Shown here piece after piece: positions 1 to 9,079 of a stretch of 64,000 nucleotides of DNA; positions within the stretch are counted from its first letter, which is position 1, and each line of letters opens with the position of its first letter. The notes under the pieces were generated by a model that was given only the letters and a program-made list of their open reading frames with translations, was not told where the DNA came from and did not search any database. The translations under genes were made by a program, and so were the position numbers. This stretch comes from Chitinophaga sp. MM2321 (lineage in GTDB: Bacteria > Bacteroidota > Bacteroidia > Chitinophagales > Chitinophagaceae): the NCBI RefSeq assembly GCF_964033635.1, contig NZ_OZ035533.1, positions 4,092,001 to 4,156,000 of the forward strand, given 5' to 3'.

Positions 1-316
1 CTTTAATCTTGCATCCCCCTACTCCATCCTTACCGGCGCCATTGATTTTTCGAAAAAACACAACATGGCGTTGGAAATGGAATTTGACAACCGCCTGATG
101 ACCCAATCCGCCTACCGTAAAAAGTACGTCGATTACATCAGCGAATTTCAGAAATACGGTGCATGGGATAGCCTCCCCGTTGCCTACTATGAAGGCGGGG
201 GCGCCTGGCTGGAAATGGCGCTCAGCAAAGATGTTGAAGTGAAAGGATTATTCAACAGACTGGGAGATATCATTGCGGAACGGCAAAAAAGAACGGACAA
301 ACTAGCTGCACCATGA
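1..316 (+). CDS. C-terminal fragment of a DUF4855-like protein
   Basis: The reading frame is open from base 2 to the TGA at 314-316, so this is the end of a longer protein cut by the window edge; the ATG at 65 is internal. The visible 104 residues contain MEFD (about residues 25-28) and AYYEGGGAWLEMA followed by a helical end, which resembles the C-terminus of DUF4855 proteins, a family of unknown function in Bacteroidota and Firmicutes. The family call is from memory of the motif, not a search. It is followed by a hairpin terminator and convergent with the next gene. No substrate or role can be given from this fragment. Confidence 0.6.
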   Translation, partial: FNLASPYSILTGAIDFSKKHNMALEMEFDNRLMTQSAYRKKYVDYISEFQKYGAWDSLPVAYYEGGGAWLEMALSKDVEVKGLFNRLGDIIAERQKRTDKLAAP

Positions 317-343
317 TTTAAATGTTTCTATTTATAAAATACG

Positions 344-376
344 GCGCCCCTTTTGGAATAATTCCCAAAGGGGCGC
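344..376. terminator. Bidirectional hairpin between convergent genes
   Basis: GCGCCCCTTT (344-353) pairs with AAAGGGGCGC (367-376) around a 13-base loop. It lies between the 3' ends of two convergent genes. The minus-strand side is followed by an A/T-rich run (TATTTTATAAATA), the plus side by a weaker TGCTCTTT, so it probably ends transcription in both directions. Confidence 0.75.
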
Positions 377-413
377 TGCTCTTTCCGGGGTTAAATTAGT
401 TGCTAATGGCTCA

Positions 414-1673
414 TCATACCGGCATCGCCTTTTCAGCCGCTTTCTTTACCACGGTTTTCTCCGGTTTCTTCTTTTTCTTTTTCCCCCACCATATCAGGAA
501 CCCGGTAACTGGTAAGGTAGCGCCAATAAGGCTGGCAAAGAAAGCCAGGAATTTTCCGGGAAGCCCTAAGATGCTCCCTACATGGATATCGTAGTTCATA
601 CGCCGTAGTTTGGTAGCAAAAGTTCCTTCCTCAAAACTTTCTGCATACAGCTTATTGCCTTTCAGTTCTGCCAACGTATGCTGATCAAAAACATACCGCT
701 TGTTATTATAATACTGTCCTTTACTGGGATAAACAATAATAGATATAGTAGACTGTAACCTGGCCGTATCGGGAAAACCCATATAAAAACCAGTTGCTGT
801 GGCATTATTAGCGGCTACTTTATGCCAGGTAATATCCATCGATTCCGCCAGTGTATGTTTTCTATTGGGCGCCTGTAATGAATCAGATTTTACTTCTGTC
901 ATTGCCGGCAGCTGTTTACCACCAGCTGTCACCCAATACAGTCCTTTGCTAAACCATTCTATTCCCCATACCATACCCGTTATACCAATCGCAAATAAAA
1001 GCAGCAGGGTATAAAACCCAAATACATTGTGCAAATCATAATTCACCCGTTTGAAGCTGGCGCCCCACTTTATTTTAAAGCTCTGATTACGGGTATTTTT
1101 ATTCCACTTCTTTGGCCACCATAATACCATACCACTGATAAGGGTAATGACAAAGATGAGCGTACTATAATTTACAATAGGCCGGCCTATTTTAAAAGGC
1201 ATCCACAAAAACCGGTGGCCATTCAATACCCATCGAAAAAAGCTGACCTCGCCTTCTTTGCGGTCTACTTTACTGATAACTTCACCCGTGTAGGGATTCA
1301 GTTTCAGGGTAGATCCTCCCCTTCTGCCACCGATATTGGCTTCAATCACTTTTCCTTCCCGATACAGCACATATCCTACCTGCTTGCCCGGATACTCCTT
1401 CCCGGCAATCGCTATAATCTGTGAAGGACTGATAATGGCTTTATCCTGCTTAGCTATAAAAGTATGGGGTTCCATCCACCCGGTAATTTCTTCGTTAAAT
1501 ACCCATATACAGCCGGTAAGACACACAATTACGACCACAATACCTGATACAAGCCCCAGCCACAAATGCAGCCATGCTGAAATACGATAGAACAGCGACC
1601 GTGAATTTGTTTTCTTTCCAGCTGTTTTTTTTGAGACAAAAGTCATGACCTTAAGTTTTTTTCCTGCATACAT
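414..1673 (-). CDS. PepSY-associated TM protein, XusC-like iron-uptake reductase
   Basis: A 419-residue inner-membrane protein of the PepSY_TM (PiuB-like) family. Membrane helices are visible near residues 40-60, 170-186, 218-236 and 380-398, with PepSY-type sequence between the first two. Histidines stand in or beside the helices (LHLWLG about 36, YDLHNVFG about 215, NYDIHVG about 364) and could bind heme or metal. The C-terminus is a run of lysines (WWGKKKKKKP). It is the last gene of a receptor/DUF4374/PepSY operon, 35 bases after the DUF4374 stop. In Bacteroides thetaiotaomicron the matching trio XusABC takes up xenosiderophore iron, with XusC as the presumed inner-membrane ferric reductase; that role here is inferred from gene order and family. 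A second possible start is Met10 at 1646. Confidence 0.85.
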   Translation of the reverse strand: MYAGKKLKVMTFVSKKTAGKKTNSRSLFYRISAWLHLWLGLVSGIVVVIVCLTGCIWVFNEEITGWMEPHTFIAKQDKAIISPSQIIAIAGKEYPGKQVGYVLYREGKVIEANIGGRRGGSTLKLNPYTGEVISKVDRKEGEVSFFRWVLNGHRFLWMPFKIGRPIVNYSTLIFVITLISGMVLWWPKKWNKNTRNQSFKIKWGASFKRVNYDLHNVFGFYTLLLLFAIGITGMVWGIEWFSKGLYWVTAGGKQLPAMTEVKSDSLQAPNRKHTLAESMDITWHKVAANNATATGFYMGFPDTARLQSTISIIVYPSKGQYYNNKRYVFDQHTLAELKGNKLYAESFEEGTFATKLRRMNYDIHVGSILGLPGKFLAFFASLIGATLPVTGFLIWWGKKKKKKPEKTVVKKAAEKAMPV

Positions 1674-1708
1674 CCGCTAATACCAACTACCGGAGCTTTC
1701 CTGCAAAA

Positions 1709-2950
1709 TCAGTAATCCATTTTGGTGATAGCCGTTATTTTGCCACCATCTACTTTAAGTCCGCGTGTAGCCGTTGCCGTAGCAATGTCAATTTTGTACA
1801 CCCAGCTACCATCAGCGGTATTAAGACCGATATAACCCATTTTACCATCGGCGGAAACCGTATTGTTATTATATGCCGCCGAAGAAGATAGAATATGGTC
1901 CGGCGCACCTTTCACCCAGGAGAAATTCTTTTCATAAACATCTATCAGCGCCATTTTCTTATCACCTGTTAATGCATTTGCATCTCCATACATCATCAGC
2001 AAAAATTTGCCATTGCCCATATACGTTTGTGTAGAAATATGATGCCCGCCTGATATCTCCTGTACGTTGAAGAAGTAGCTTTTATCAAACTCAGTGGTGC
2101 CTTTGAGTATCCGTATAAAAGCAGAAGGTTTTGTAGAAACCGGGATACTGTTGTTAGTAGCTGAGGAAGGTGAAAATGCATATACATCTCCGTTTTCCAC
2201 TACCGCCATACCATCGGTAAAATAAGCGCCTATAAAACTGGTGCGGTTATCCCGGATTACTTTTTCCAGCTTCAGATCAGGATATGAAAACACCGCAACC
2301 CAGGCGCTGTCGGGATATGCCGTACCAAAGGCATCACTGCAACATCCCTTAATGCTCATATAAGGTGCAAAAACTTTATCACCTACCTGTGTAGCCCAGG
2401 TAAAATGCGCCCGCTCGCCATTGCCGGCCAGCTCCACAATATTTACCTGCTTTTCGCCCACAATCCGCGAAGAATCTGCACTGATACGGAACATAGCGGC
2501 AAACTCATTACCGCTGCGGGGTACTTTCATCAATAAAAGATCATCATTCACTTTGGTAAAAACCTGCACCGTTTCCGTCTGGAAATCAGATGTTTTTACA
2601 AGCCCCCCAATCTTATTCAGCCGGTAGGTAGTTACTGCTCCCGGGTTGCCCTGTCCATATAACAAGCTGAAAAATTTTCCTTTGTGTGTAACATAATACC
2701 GGTAAGAGCCATCCTGCTCAATACCGTTGCCCGCCGTGGTGATACTACCCTGATCAAGATCATCAGCCGTGAGCAGGTAATCTGCAATACCGGTGGTACC
2801 CACCGGTGTAGCAGTGATAACATATTTGGTAAGCCCCTGTAATTCTCCCCCATCAAAACCATTCTCACTTAATGCCTCTTCCTTATCACAGGATGTCATT
2901 AAAAACATGGCACTGCACACCAGGTATAAAAGTTGTTTTATATTTTTCAT
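1709..2950 (-). CDS. DUF4374 lipoprotein, XusB-like siderophore binder
   Basis: A 413-residue DUF4374 protein. The N-terminus is a lipoprotein signal with the lipobox MTSC at Cys21, so the mature protein is lipid-anchored, probably on the outer membrane surface. The rest has regular beta-strand repeats compatible with a propeller. It sits between the TonB-dependent receptor (42 bases upstream) and the PepSY protein (35 bases downstream), the order of the Bacteroides xus operon, whose DUF4374 member XusB binds ferric siderophores. Family and localisation are well supported; the ligand is inferred. Confidence 0.85.
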   Translation of the reverse strand: MKNIKQLLYLVCSAMFLMTSCDKEEALSENGFDGGELQGLTKYVITATPVGTTGIADYLLTADDLDQGSITTAGNGIEQDGSYRYYVTHKGKFFSLLYGQGNPGAVTTYRLNKIGGLVKTSDFQTETVQVFTKVNDDLLLMKVPRSGNEFAAMFRISADSSRIVGEKQVNIVELAGNGERAHFTWATQVGDKVFAPYMSIKGCCSDAFGTAYPDSAWVAVFSYPDLKLEKVIRDNRTSFIGAYFTDGMAVVENGDVYAFSPSSATNNSIPVSTKPSAFIRILKGTTEFDKSYFFNVQEISGGHHISTQTYMGNGKFLLMMYGDANALTGDKKMALIDVYEKNFSWVKGAPDHILSSSAAYNNNTVSADGKMGYIGLNTADGSWVYKIDIATATATRGLKVDGGKITAITKMDY

Positions 2951-2992
2951 CTTTGCTGCTATTAATATTTAATTGTAGAAATCAGTCCTGTA

Positions 2993-5371
2993 TTATTTAC
3001 TTATGAAGTAGCGGAGCTTCGCGTAGAAAGCCCTGCCCGGCTTTTGCAGCGTGAAATTGTCATAGAGCCTGTTATCCACGAGGTTCTTACATTCCACAGC
3101 CACATTGTATCGCCCGTTAGCAAGACTGTACACCACATTTACATCCTGGCAAAACTGCCGGGGTATATCCAGCTTATCATTTCCCTGACTGGACCACGAG
3201 AGATAGTAAGCATGTACATACAATAAATTATACCCCAGTGTGAGTGTATTACCTTTTTTGAGTACATTCTTAAAAAAGAGGGAAGCATCTGCATTACCAA
3301 ACAGGAAAGGCATATTAGGAATACGATCCCTGTAGAGCGGGCTTACATTCTTCTGCCCGTCTTCATATTTTGTATTGTTGCGCAAGTTTTGATAGGTCAT
3401 GTTTACGCCGGTGGTAAACAGTTGCTTAAAGGAATACCGGATCTCTCCATCCACGCCCAGGTTGGTTACATCCGCCAGGTTGCCGTTTACCTGTTTGGTC
3501 TGATTGGCATTCAACATAGGCCGGATAAAGTCTTTGGCATAGCGGTACAAAAAGTTTCCGTCAAAACTGAAGCGATGCACCTGTTGAATATGCGTCTGAT
3601 AACTCAGTCCAAAATTAAAGTTATCGCTGCTTTCAGGCTTTAGGTCTATATTCCCTTCCAGGTTGAGCAGATCCCCAAACAACTCTTCTGTTTCGGGTAG
3701 GCGATAACTTTTTTCATAAGACGTTTTTAACTGAAGATTTGTTTTGATGAAATAGGTAGTCGCCAGTCCGTAGCCCACATTGCTGAACTTTGTTTTCAGT
3801 GTCTTATAAGCAACATCGCCCCAGCTTCCGCTTGGATTGTAGCTTTGTGAATACTTATTCTGCTGTGAATAGTTTTTCACAAAAACGGAGGTATTCCATT
3901 TCTCACTATAATCAAATTTATAACCCAGGCCCAGTATATCCTTCCCGACTATTTTGGGCTGATCATATTTTTCATCGTTCGGATATAATTCATCCTTACC
4001 TGAACGGCTAAACGTATTAAAAACATTATTGAGTATAAACGAATGTTTTTCGCTGAGCTGATAACTCAGGTTGGCGGTTACCAACCCATTATTATTACGG
4101 TACTTATACATGGAACGTTCCCGCTCACTGCCCAGACCCTCGTATTGTTTGTACTGCTGGAACCAGTTATAGCGGCGGTATGCCGTATCTATATTCTGTT
4201 CCTGTCCCAGGTTATAATTCCCTGTCAGGTTAAAGTTCAATCCTTTAACAAAGAGATCTTTTACCTGGTATCTCACGCTGGGCATCACGATATTACCTTT
4301 CCGGTGCCAGTCGCCGAATACACTGACCATACGCGCGCCGGTCTGTATTTCTGCATTATTCTGTCCTAATGTGATGCCGAACAATAATTTATCAGCATAT
4401 TTTTTTCCTACGATACCGGCATTGATGATCATGGTTTCATTATGATAGGTGTCATGAAACCTGCGTACGCGCTGCCGTGGATAATATGCTCCTGAATTAA
4501 TATCAGCTACATTCACCCGCACCCAATAATTATTATCAGAATAATTCTGAAAAGCATTCAATTGCAGGGTGAATCCGGATTTGGAGGTATATCCTGCGTT
4601 GAGTGTAGACCGGTGTGTATTAAAGGAGCCAAAGGAATAGGAAGCATCTACATAGGAATGTTCGCTGTTGCTGGTAACAATATTAATAGCACCACCCAGT
4701 GCATCAGAACCCAGCCAAATGGGAACTACACCTTTATACACTTCTACCCGTTCTGCCAGGTTGATCGGGATATTATTTAACTGGAAGGAAGAACCAAAAT
4801 TATCCATGGGTACACCATCGAGGAAAAACTTCACCTGCTTGCCTGTAAAGCCATTCAGTGAGAAGTTCATCTGCGAACCCAGGCCACCGCTTTCGCGTAC
4901 ACGTACACCTGATACCCGGTCCAATGCATGCGACAGATCCAGTGTAGAGTTGTACAGTTTCTTTGCATCAATGGCCGTTACATTATAAGCCTGCCGGTTT
5001 ACTTCCTGACTGGTGGAACGTCCTATAACCGACACCGTATTAATTTCACTGATGGCAATTTCCAGGGTAATATTCAACAACAACTGTTCTCCTGGTTTCA
5101 GTTCAAATGCTTGCTGCTGGCCTTTAAAACCAACGGCAGATATTATTAATGCATGCTTTCCCGGCTTCAATTTTCTGATGATATAAAACCCTTCATTATC
5201 AGTAACAGCATAAGCATTGCTATGTTGTAACTTTATAGAAGCGCCGGGAATAGCTGTTCCTGATTGATCTTTTAACTGGCCACTGATAGCGGCATTTTCA
5301 CCTGACTGGGAAAAGGAAAAAAAGGTAAGGAAACATAAAATGCTTGTCAGCAAAACTCTTTTGATGTGCAT
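2993..5371 (-). CDS. TonB-dependent receptor, XusA-like
   Basis: A 792-residue outer-membrane receptor. It has a Sec signal (about 1-21, ending FSFSQ), a carboxypeptidase-D regulatory-like domain (about 26-110, with GASIKLQHSNAYAVTDNEGFY), a plug domain (about 115-230, including VRVRESGGLG and FLDGVPMDNFG), and a long beta-barrel ending in the aromatic-rich AKLRYFISK. There is no STN domain, so it is not expected to signal to a sigma factor. It lacks a SusD partner and instead precedes a DUF4374 lipoprotein and a PepSY protein, which points to siderophore or metal uptake and not glycans. It is the first gene of the operon and has a 311-base upstream gap with a candidate promoter. Confidence 0.9.
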   Translation of the reverse strand: MHIKRVLLTSILCFLTFFSFSQSGENAAISGQLKDQSGTAIPGASIKLQHSNAYAVTDNEGFYIIRKLKPGKHALIISAVGFKGQQQAFELKPGEQLLLNITLEIAISEINTVSVIGRSTSQEVNRQAYNVTAIDAKKLYNSTLDLSHALDRVSGVRVRESGGLGSQMNFSLNGFTGKQVKFFLDGVPMDNFGSSFQLNNIPINLAERVEVYKGVVPIWLGSDALGGAINIVTSNSEHSYVDASYSFGSFNTHRSTLNAGYTSKSGFTLQLNAFQNYSDNNYWVRVNVADINSGAYYPRQRVRRFHDTYHNETMIINAGIVGKKYADKLLFGITLGQNNAEIQTGARMVSVFGDWHRKGNIVMPSVRYQVKDLFVKGLNFNLTGNYNLGQEQNIDTAYRRYNWFQQYKQYEGLGSERERSMYKYRNNNGLVTANLSYQLSEKHSFILNNVFNTFSRSGKDELYPNDEKYDQPKIVGKDILGLGYKFDYSEKWNTSVFVKNYSQQNKYSQSYNPSGSWGDVAYKTLKTKFSNVGYGLATTYFIKTNLQLKTSYEKSYRLPETEELFGDLLNLEGNIDLKPESSDNFNFGLSYQTHIQQVHRFSFDGNFLYRYAKDFIRPMLNANQTKQVNGNLADVTNLGVDGEIRYSFKQLFTTGVNMTYQNLRNNTKYEDGQKNVSPLYRDRIPNMPFLFGNADASLFFKNVLKKGNTLTLGYNLLYVHAYYLSWSSQGNDKLDIPRQFCQDVNVVYSLANGRYNVAVECKNLVDNRLYDNFTLQKPGRAFYAKLRYFISK

Positions 5372-5682
5372 TGTCTTATTATATTAAATAACTTTTACGA
5401 AGTAACGTGGGTAAGGGCAATAGCATAGCTGGCGGGCTTCCCCACATTATTTTACTACAGTATCCTGTACGTTTTAAATATTAAATTAAGCGGCCGTCAG
5501 ATATGGCCATACCAATAGCTTATCTCTGGTAACATGATGTTCCCGAGGAATGCTTACATTATTTCTTATAGGTAATAATCTGAATGCAAAAGTATTTTAA
5601 TATTCAGGGAATCGTTTTCGAAATCAGGAATTTCTGGGGGAGGAAATCACGATATTTTTTTTCCGCATTGGTCAGATTATTA
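5372..5682 (-). other. Upstream region of the receptor operon, with leader hairpin
   Basis: This 311-base gap holds no gene. On the minus strand it contains a perfect -7 box (5587-5594), which would give a leader of about 200 bases. Within that leader GTGGG (5407-5411) and AAG (5413-5415) can pair with CTT (5437-5439) and CCCAC (5441-5445). I looked for conserved riboswitch cores such as the cobalamin box and could not support one. A cis-regulatory RNA element is possible but not shown. Confidence 0.3.
5587..5594 (-). promoter_or_regulatory. Candidate -7 box for the receptor operon
   Basis: The minus strand reads TACTTTTG, a full match to the Bacteroidota consensus TAnnTTTG. No convincing TTTG -33 box lies 19-21 bases upstream, so support rests on the -7 box and its position in front of the operon. 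Confidence 0.4.
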
Positions 5683-7386
5683 TTAGTGCAGGATAGCTGG
5701 CAGGATATATTTCTCCAGTATTGCTTCCGGTTGCCAGAACCTTCCATTATTGTAATTCCCTGAAGTAATTACCACAACCAGGTCAAGTGAGTTAATAACG
5801 AAGATGTACTGTCCTCCTGCGCCGCGGGCTTCAACAGCATGAATGTTAGTTTTCCCAACAGTATAGTTTTTATGCCACCAGAGATACCCGTATTCAATAC
5901 TGTCTTTCCGGTTTTCCAGCAGGAAATATTTTTGAAAGGACTTCCCGATCCAGCTTTCGGAAATAATTCTTTGTCCCTTCCATTTTCCTTTGTCAAGATA
6001 TAGTTGTCCAAATTTCAACATATCACGGGGCTGTAGATACATGCCTCCGCCAAAATATGGATACCCGGTTACGTCATTTTGTATGATATAGTTAGTAATG
6101 CCAAGAGGGGCCAACAAGTTGTCGTCCATAAAGAACGCCAGTGGCTCGGCAACAACAGAACGCAACACTACACCCAGCAGATAGGCATTGGCTGATCCAT
6201 ACCAGGCATGCGTTGCGGGTGTATTGATCATAGGGGCTTCAAGAATGGTTCTCGTCCAGTCCGGCGTGCTTTGATAATTATTTTCTGCAGCCGCAGTATT
6301 CCTGTCTGTACCAAAATCAATGGCATCGATACCGGAACTCATGGTGAGCAGGCTATGCAGGGTTATCGCCGACTTGCGCTTATCATTTTTTCTGGTGTAT
6401 TGGTATTTTTCCGGCAGGAAGTCGTACAATTTTTGTTGTGGGTCCCTGATCAATCCCTTATCTATAGCGATACCGGTTATAGCAGATGAAATACTTTTAG
6501 CAGCTGAACGCAGGTCATGTGGAATGGAAGGTGTAAATCCGGAGAAATATTTTTCATACACCAGTTTTCCCTTGCTGGCTATTAATATACTATGGGTATT
6601 GGTAATTTTATTGGCCGCTATGCTGTCTTCCATCCTGCGCAGGAACGTGCTATTGATTTCTTTTAACGGAAGACCGGAAACCTGCCGGCCATCATGCACG
6701 GATACAGGTGGATAATGCTGTACAACAGGAAAAGCGCCATCATACTTCTCAAAAACAACACTGGTAAGTATGGCATCCGCCAGTAAAATATCAAAATATA
6801 ACTTACCATGTTTGATCATGCCTTTAAAAGATACGCCTGTTTTAACATCATGAAAAAAGAGAGAATCCTCTTTTTTCGAGAAGCCACCCGCCCATGTACC
6901 TGTAAAACGCTGATCATCAAAGATAGGATAGGCAGCATACTGCTCTCCCTTTGCATCTTCGATATTCAGATAAATGGAAGCCGGTATTAAACGGTCTACC
7001 ATCCATATATTCCATTTACCAGTAAAAACCCCTTTGCCCGTTTTGCTAAATGCCAGGTGGTAAAGCAATACACCTGATTCCATAAAACCGGTTATTTCTC
7101 CATTCTGGTGGAGCTTTCCCCTGAATGCAGTCAGGGAATCCAGTTTTACTATAAAATACGGCTGACCAGGCGCAAATATCTTTTGTATCAGCAACCGGTT
7201 TGCACGGTAGATAGCCAGCGAAAAATGTCCCTCTTTCAACTGCTGTATACGAACAGTCAGCGTAAATGCTGTACTGTCAGCCAGCTGTCCCTTCCAGCCA
7301 CCCGCATAATCTTTCATATCACTTTGCGCAAAACAGGAAGCGAGCAGTAATAGCAAGGCAATTATCATCAATGGACATTTAATCAT
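5683..7386 (-). CDS. Serine hydrolase of the beta-lactamase/PBP (class C-like) family
   Basis: A 567-residue exported protein. The signal peptide ends in LLASC with Cys18, so it may be a lipoprotein. Residues about 25-225 form a beta-rich N-terminal extension; the C-terminal part is a beta-lactamase-fold serine hydrolase with the nucleophile motif SAAK (Ser294-Lys297) and a WYGSANAYLLG segment matching the second conserved motif. The C-terminal ARGAGGQYIFV matches the third motif region of class C-like hydrolases. Such proteins are usually D-aminopeptidases, esterases or uncharacterised peptidases, not resistance enzymes. It is monocistronic and separated by more than 300 bases from the receptor operon. 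A near-consensus -7 box (TACTTTTA, 7402-7409) lies just upstream. Confidence 0.85.
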   Translation of the reverse strand: MIKCPLMIIALLLLLASCFAQSDMKDYAGGWKGQLADSTAFTLTVRIQQLKEGHFSLAIYRANRLLIQKIFAPGQPYFIVKLDSLTAFRGKLHQNGEITGFMESGVLLYHLAFSKTGKGVFTGKWNIWMVDRLIPASIYLNIEDAKGEQYAAYPIFDDQRFTGTWAGGFSKKEDSLFFHDVKTGVSFKGMIKHGKLYFDILLADAILTSVVFEKYDGAFPVVQHYPPVSVHDGRQVSGLPLKEINSTFLRRMEDSIAANKITNTHSILIASKGKLVYEKYFSGFTPSIPHDLRSAAKSISSAITGIAIDKGLIRDPQQKLYDFLPEKYQYTRKNDKRKSAITLHSLLTMSSGIDAIDFGTDRNTAAAENNYQSTPDWTRTILEAPMINTPATHAWYGSANAYLLGVVLRSVVAEPLAFFMDDNLLAPLGITNYIIQNDVTGYPYFGGGMYLQPRDMLKFGQLYLDKGKWKGQRIISESWIGKSFQKYFLLENRKDSIEYGYLWWHKNYTVGKTNIHAVEARGAGGQYIFVINSLDLVVVITSGNYNNGRFWQPEAILEKYILPAILH

Positions 7387-7440
7387 GGAGCATCTTTTAC
7401 ATAAAAGTATTATATGTTATGCGGCAGAAATAGAACAAAA

Positions 7441-7540
7441 TTAACATGCCGTTATTAAACTACGGTATTTTAAAGGGGTAAGCTGATAATACTTTTTAAA
7501 GCTCCGGATAAAATGGCTTTATGGGAACCAAAGTAATGTC
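7441..7540 (-). pseudogene. Remnant of an AraC-family regulator C-terminus
   Basis: On the minus strand 7518-7444 translates to SHFIRSFKKYY then QLTPLKYRSLITAC and a stop, which matches the C-terminal helix-turn-helix signature of AraC/XylS regulators (SHFxRxFKKYxGxTPxxYR). A stop lies directly before it in the same frame, and the adjacent frame continues upstream as YFGSHK, so the gene is broken by a frameshift. There is no room for the usual 280-300 residues. Further upstream on the same strand a 45-codon fragment (7684-7547) ends in KPNKQTKWIT; its origin is not recognised. Confidence 0.55.
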
Positions 7541-7877
7541 CTTTTTTCAGGTGATCCATTTTGTTTGTTTATTTGGTTTCTCGCTGCGATCATTTTCACG
7601 CTGCTGTACATCTGCTACCTGTTGTTGTTCATAAATGGCTTCTCCACGGCGTTGTAACCGGCTGATCGTACCAACCTGAAGCTTTTACTGTGGATGTTGA
7701 TTCAGACGCATATTGGGCTCAGATAACAGGTAAACAGGGGCTAAGATAACAAATGTCGCAATTTCACCCTTATGTTGTCGTATTTACAACCCTTCCATTC
7801 AAACAAATCATAATAGATTTGTATAACCGTTTTAAATACGGCCAGGTTCCCCGGAAAAATAAATATACGATATAACA
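7541..7877. other. Intergenic region without an intact gene
   Basis: Apart from the unrecognised 45-codon minus-strand fragment (7547-7684), this stretch shows no coding signal. Its last part carries the candidate promoter for the downstream small gene. Confidence 0.4.
7814..7821 (+). promoter_or_regulatory. Candidate -7 box for the 68-residue protein
   Basis: TAGATTTG is a full match to TAnnTTTG, 56 bases before the start codon at 7878. No clear -33 box is seen. Confidence 0.4.
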
Positions 7878-8084
7878 ATGGTGGAGGTTTTTAAAACAAA
7901 TGTTCAACAAAAAAAACAGGCCAACATGCTGCTGACCACCATATCAGCACACCTGCCCCTGTTTAAGGTAAATTTCGACCTGGAAGACTGTGACCGAATT
8001 TTAAGAGTGGAAGGAATAAACATTTCACCGGAAATAATAATTAATTTACTCCGAGAAAAAGGCTATCAATGCGAAGTATTGTAG
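7878..8084 (+). CDS. Small conserved protein, heavy-metal-associated-like fold
   Basis: A 68-residue soluble protein starting MVEVFKTNV. Its pattern (EVFKTNV, KQANMLLTTIS, FDLEDCDRILRVEG, IIINLLREKGYQCEVL) resembles small Bacteroidota proteins with the beta-alpha-beta-beta-alpha-beta layout of heavy-metal-associated domains, but it lacks the CxxC metal motif; the cysteines are isolated. It is probably not a copper chaperone, and its function is unknown. It precedes DoxX and DinB genes on the same strand and has its own promoter-like box. Confidence 0.75.
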   Translation: MVEVFKTNVQQKKQANMLLTTISAHLPLFKVNFDLEDCDRILRVEGINISPEIIINLLREKGYQCEVL

Positions 8085-8128
8085 CTAACCCGAATAACAT
8101 CTCAATTTTATCAACTTAAAACAAAAAA

Positions 8129-8506
8129 ATGAAAATCGCAGTAATTATTGTTCGTAGCCTGGTAGGACTTATCTTCCTGTTTGCATCTGTAGTGGTTCTT
8201 TTCAATCTCGTACCACAACCGGAGCTACAGGGCAGCGTCAAAGTTTTCATGGCAGGTATTGCAGCCACCTCCTATCTATTACCACTGATAAAGGTAACAG
8301 AGCTGATCTGTGCGATCGCTTTCCTTTCAGGCCGTTTTGTAACGCTGGCTACCGTGGTCATCTTTCCTATTTCATTGAACATTTTATTGTTCCACGCCTT
8401 CCTGGCGCCTGAAGGATTGCCAACCGCCATATTCATTTTCCTGGGTATCCTCTTCCTGGCATATGCCAAGCGGCAAAACTACAGGACATTATTTATTGCA
8501 AAATAA
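8129..8506 (+). CDS. DoxX-family membrane protein
   Basis: A 125-residue protein with four predicted membrane helices (about 5-25, 45-62, 66-88, 93-112). The pattern of N-terminal GLIFLFASV and central LLPLIKVTELICAIAFLSGRF is that of the DoxX/DoxD-like family. Family members are membrane proteins of uncertain, often redox- or stress-linked function. It lies 44 bases after the small metal-domain-like gene and 60 bases before a DinB gene; co-transcription is possible. Confidence 0.8.
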   Translation: MKIAVIIVRSLVGLIFLFASVVVLFNLVPQPELQGSVKVFMAGIAATSYLLPLIKVTELICAIAFLSGRFVTLATVVIFPISLNILLFHAFLAPEGLPTAIFIFLGILFLAYAKRQNYRTLFIAK

Positions 8507-8566
8507 TGTACAAGTCTGCTACAGGACCAGGGCTACCTCATTTATCATGCAATAAAACAGCTATCA

Positions 8567-9070
8567 ATGGAAACGCAACTTCTTACAGCAATGGATAACA
8601 CCTCCGGTGAACTGTTGCAGCTCATTGCTGCTTTCCCCGAAGACAAGTTCAATACTATTCCTTTTGAAGGCAGCTGGACAGCCGCACAGGTGGCAGAGCA
8701 CCTGATTAAAGCCGGGTGTACACCTACACTTTATGGTAATGTAACGGCCACCACCAGGCAGCCCGATGAAAAGATTGCTGCCCTGAAAGAGCTGTTCCTG
8801 AATTTTGAGATCAAAATGACAGCTCCTTCATTTATCCAACCTTCCGCTACTATTCATAAGAAGCAGGATATTGTAAATGATGTAACCCGTGTATGGGCAG
8901 ATGCAAAAGAAGCCGCCGGCACACTCAACTTATCTGAAACCTGCACGGATTTTGAGTTTCCCGGCTTCGGAAATCTCACCAGGCTGGAATGGATTAATTT
9001 TATGGTGATCCATACACAAAGACATATCCATCAGTTAAAAAATATTTCCCGGGTGATAGAAAGCCAGTGA
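8567..9070 (+). CDS. DinB-family (four-helix bundle) protein
   Basis: A 167-residue cytosolic protein. WTAAQVAEHLIKA near the N-terminus and MVIHTQRHIHQLKNI near the C-terminus carry the histidines that form the metal site of the DinB/YfiT family (His about 47 and the HTQRHIHQ cluster about 151-157). DinB-like proteins include thiol-dependent transferases, but most members have no known substrate. A strong terminator follows immediately. Confidence 0.85.
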   Translation: METQLLTAMDNTSGELLQLIAAFPEDKFNTIPFEGSWTAAQVAEHLIKAGCTPTLYGNVTATTRQPDEKIAALKELFLNFEIKMTAPSFIQPSATIHKKQDIVNDVTRVWADAKEAAGTLNLSETCTDFEFPGFGNLTRLEWINFMVIHTQRHIHQLKNISRVIESQ

Positions 9071-9079
9071 TAAAAATAT

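Noticed and set aside
400..594. Small frames opposite or within larger genes, such as 400-594, 12801-13340 and 57660-58490 on the reverse strand
   Set aside because: They lie antisense or in other frames of clearly coding genes and have no domains; they are by-products of codon bias.
5372..5586. Cobalamin or other riboswitch before the receptor
   Set aside because: GGGAAGCCCGCC in the leader slightly recalls a B12 element, but the conserved core and the full set of stems are not present.
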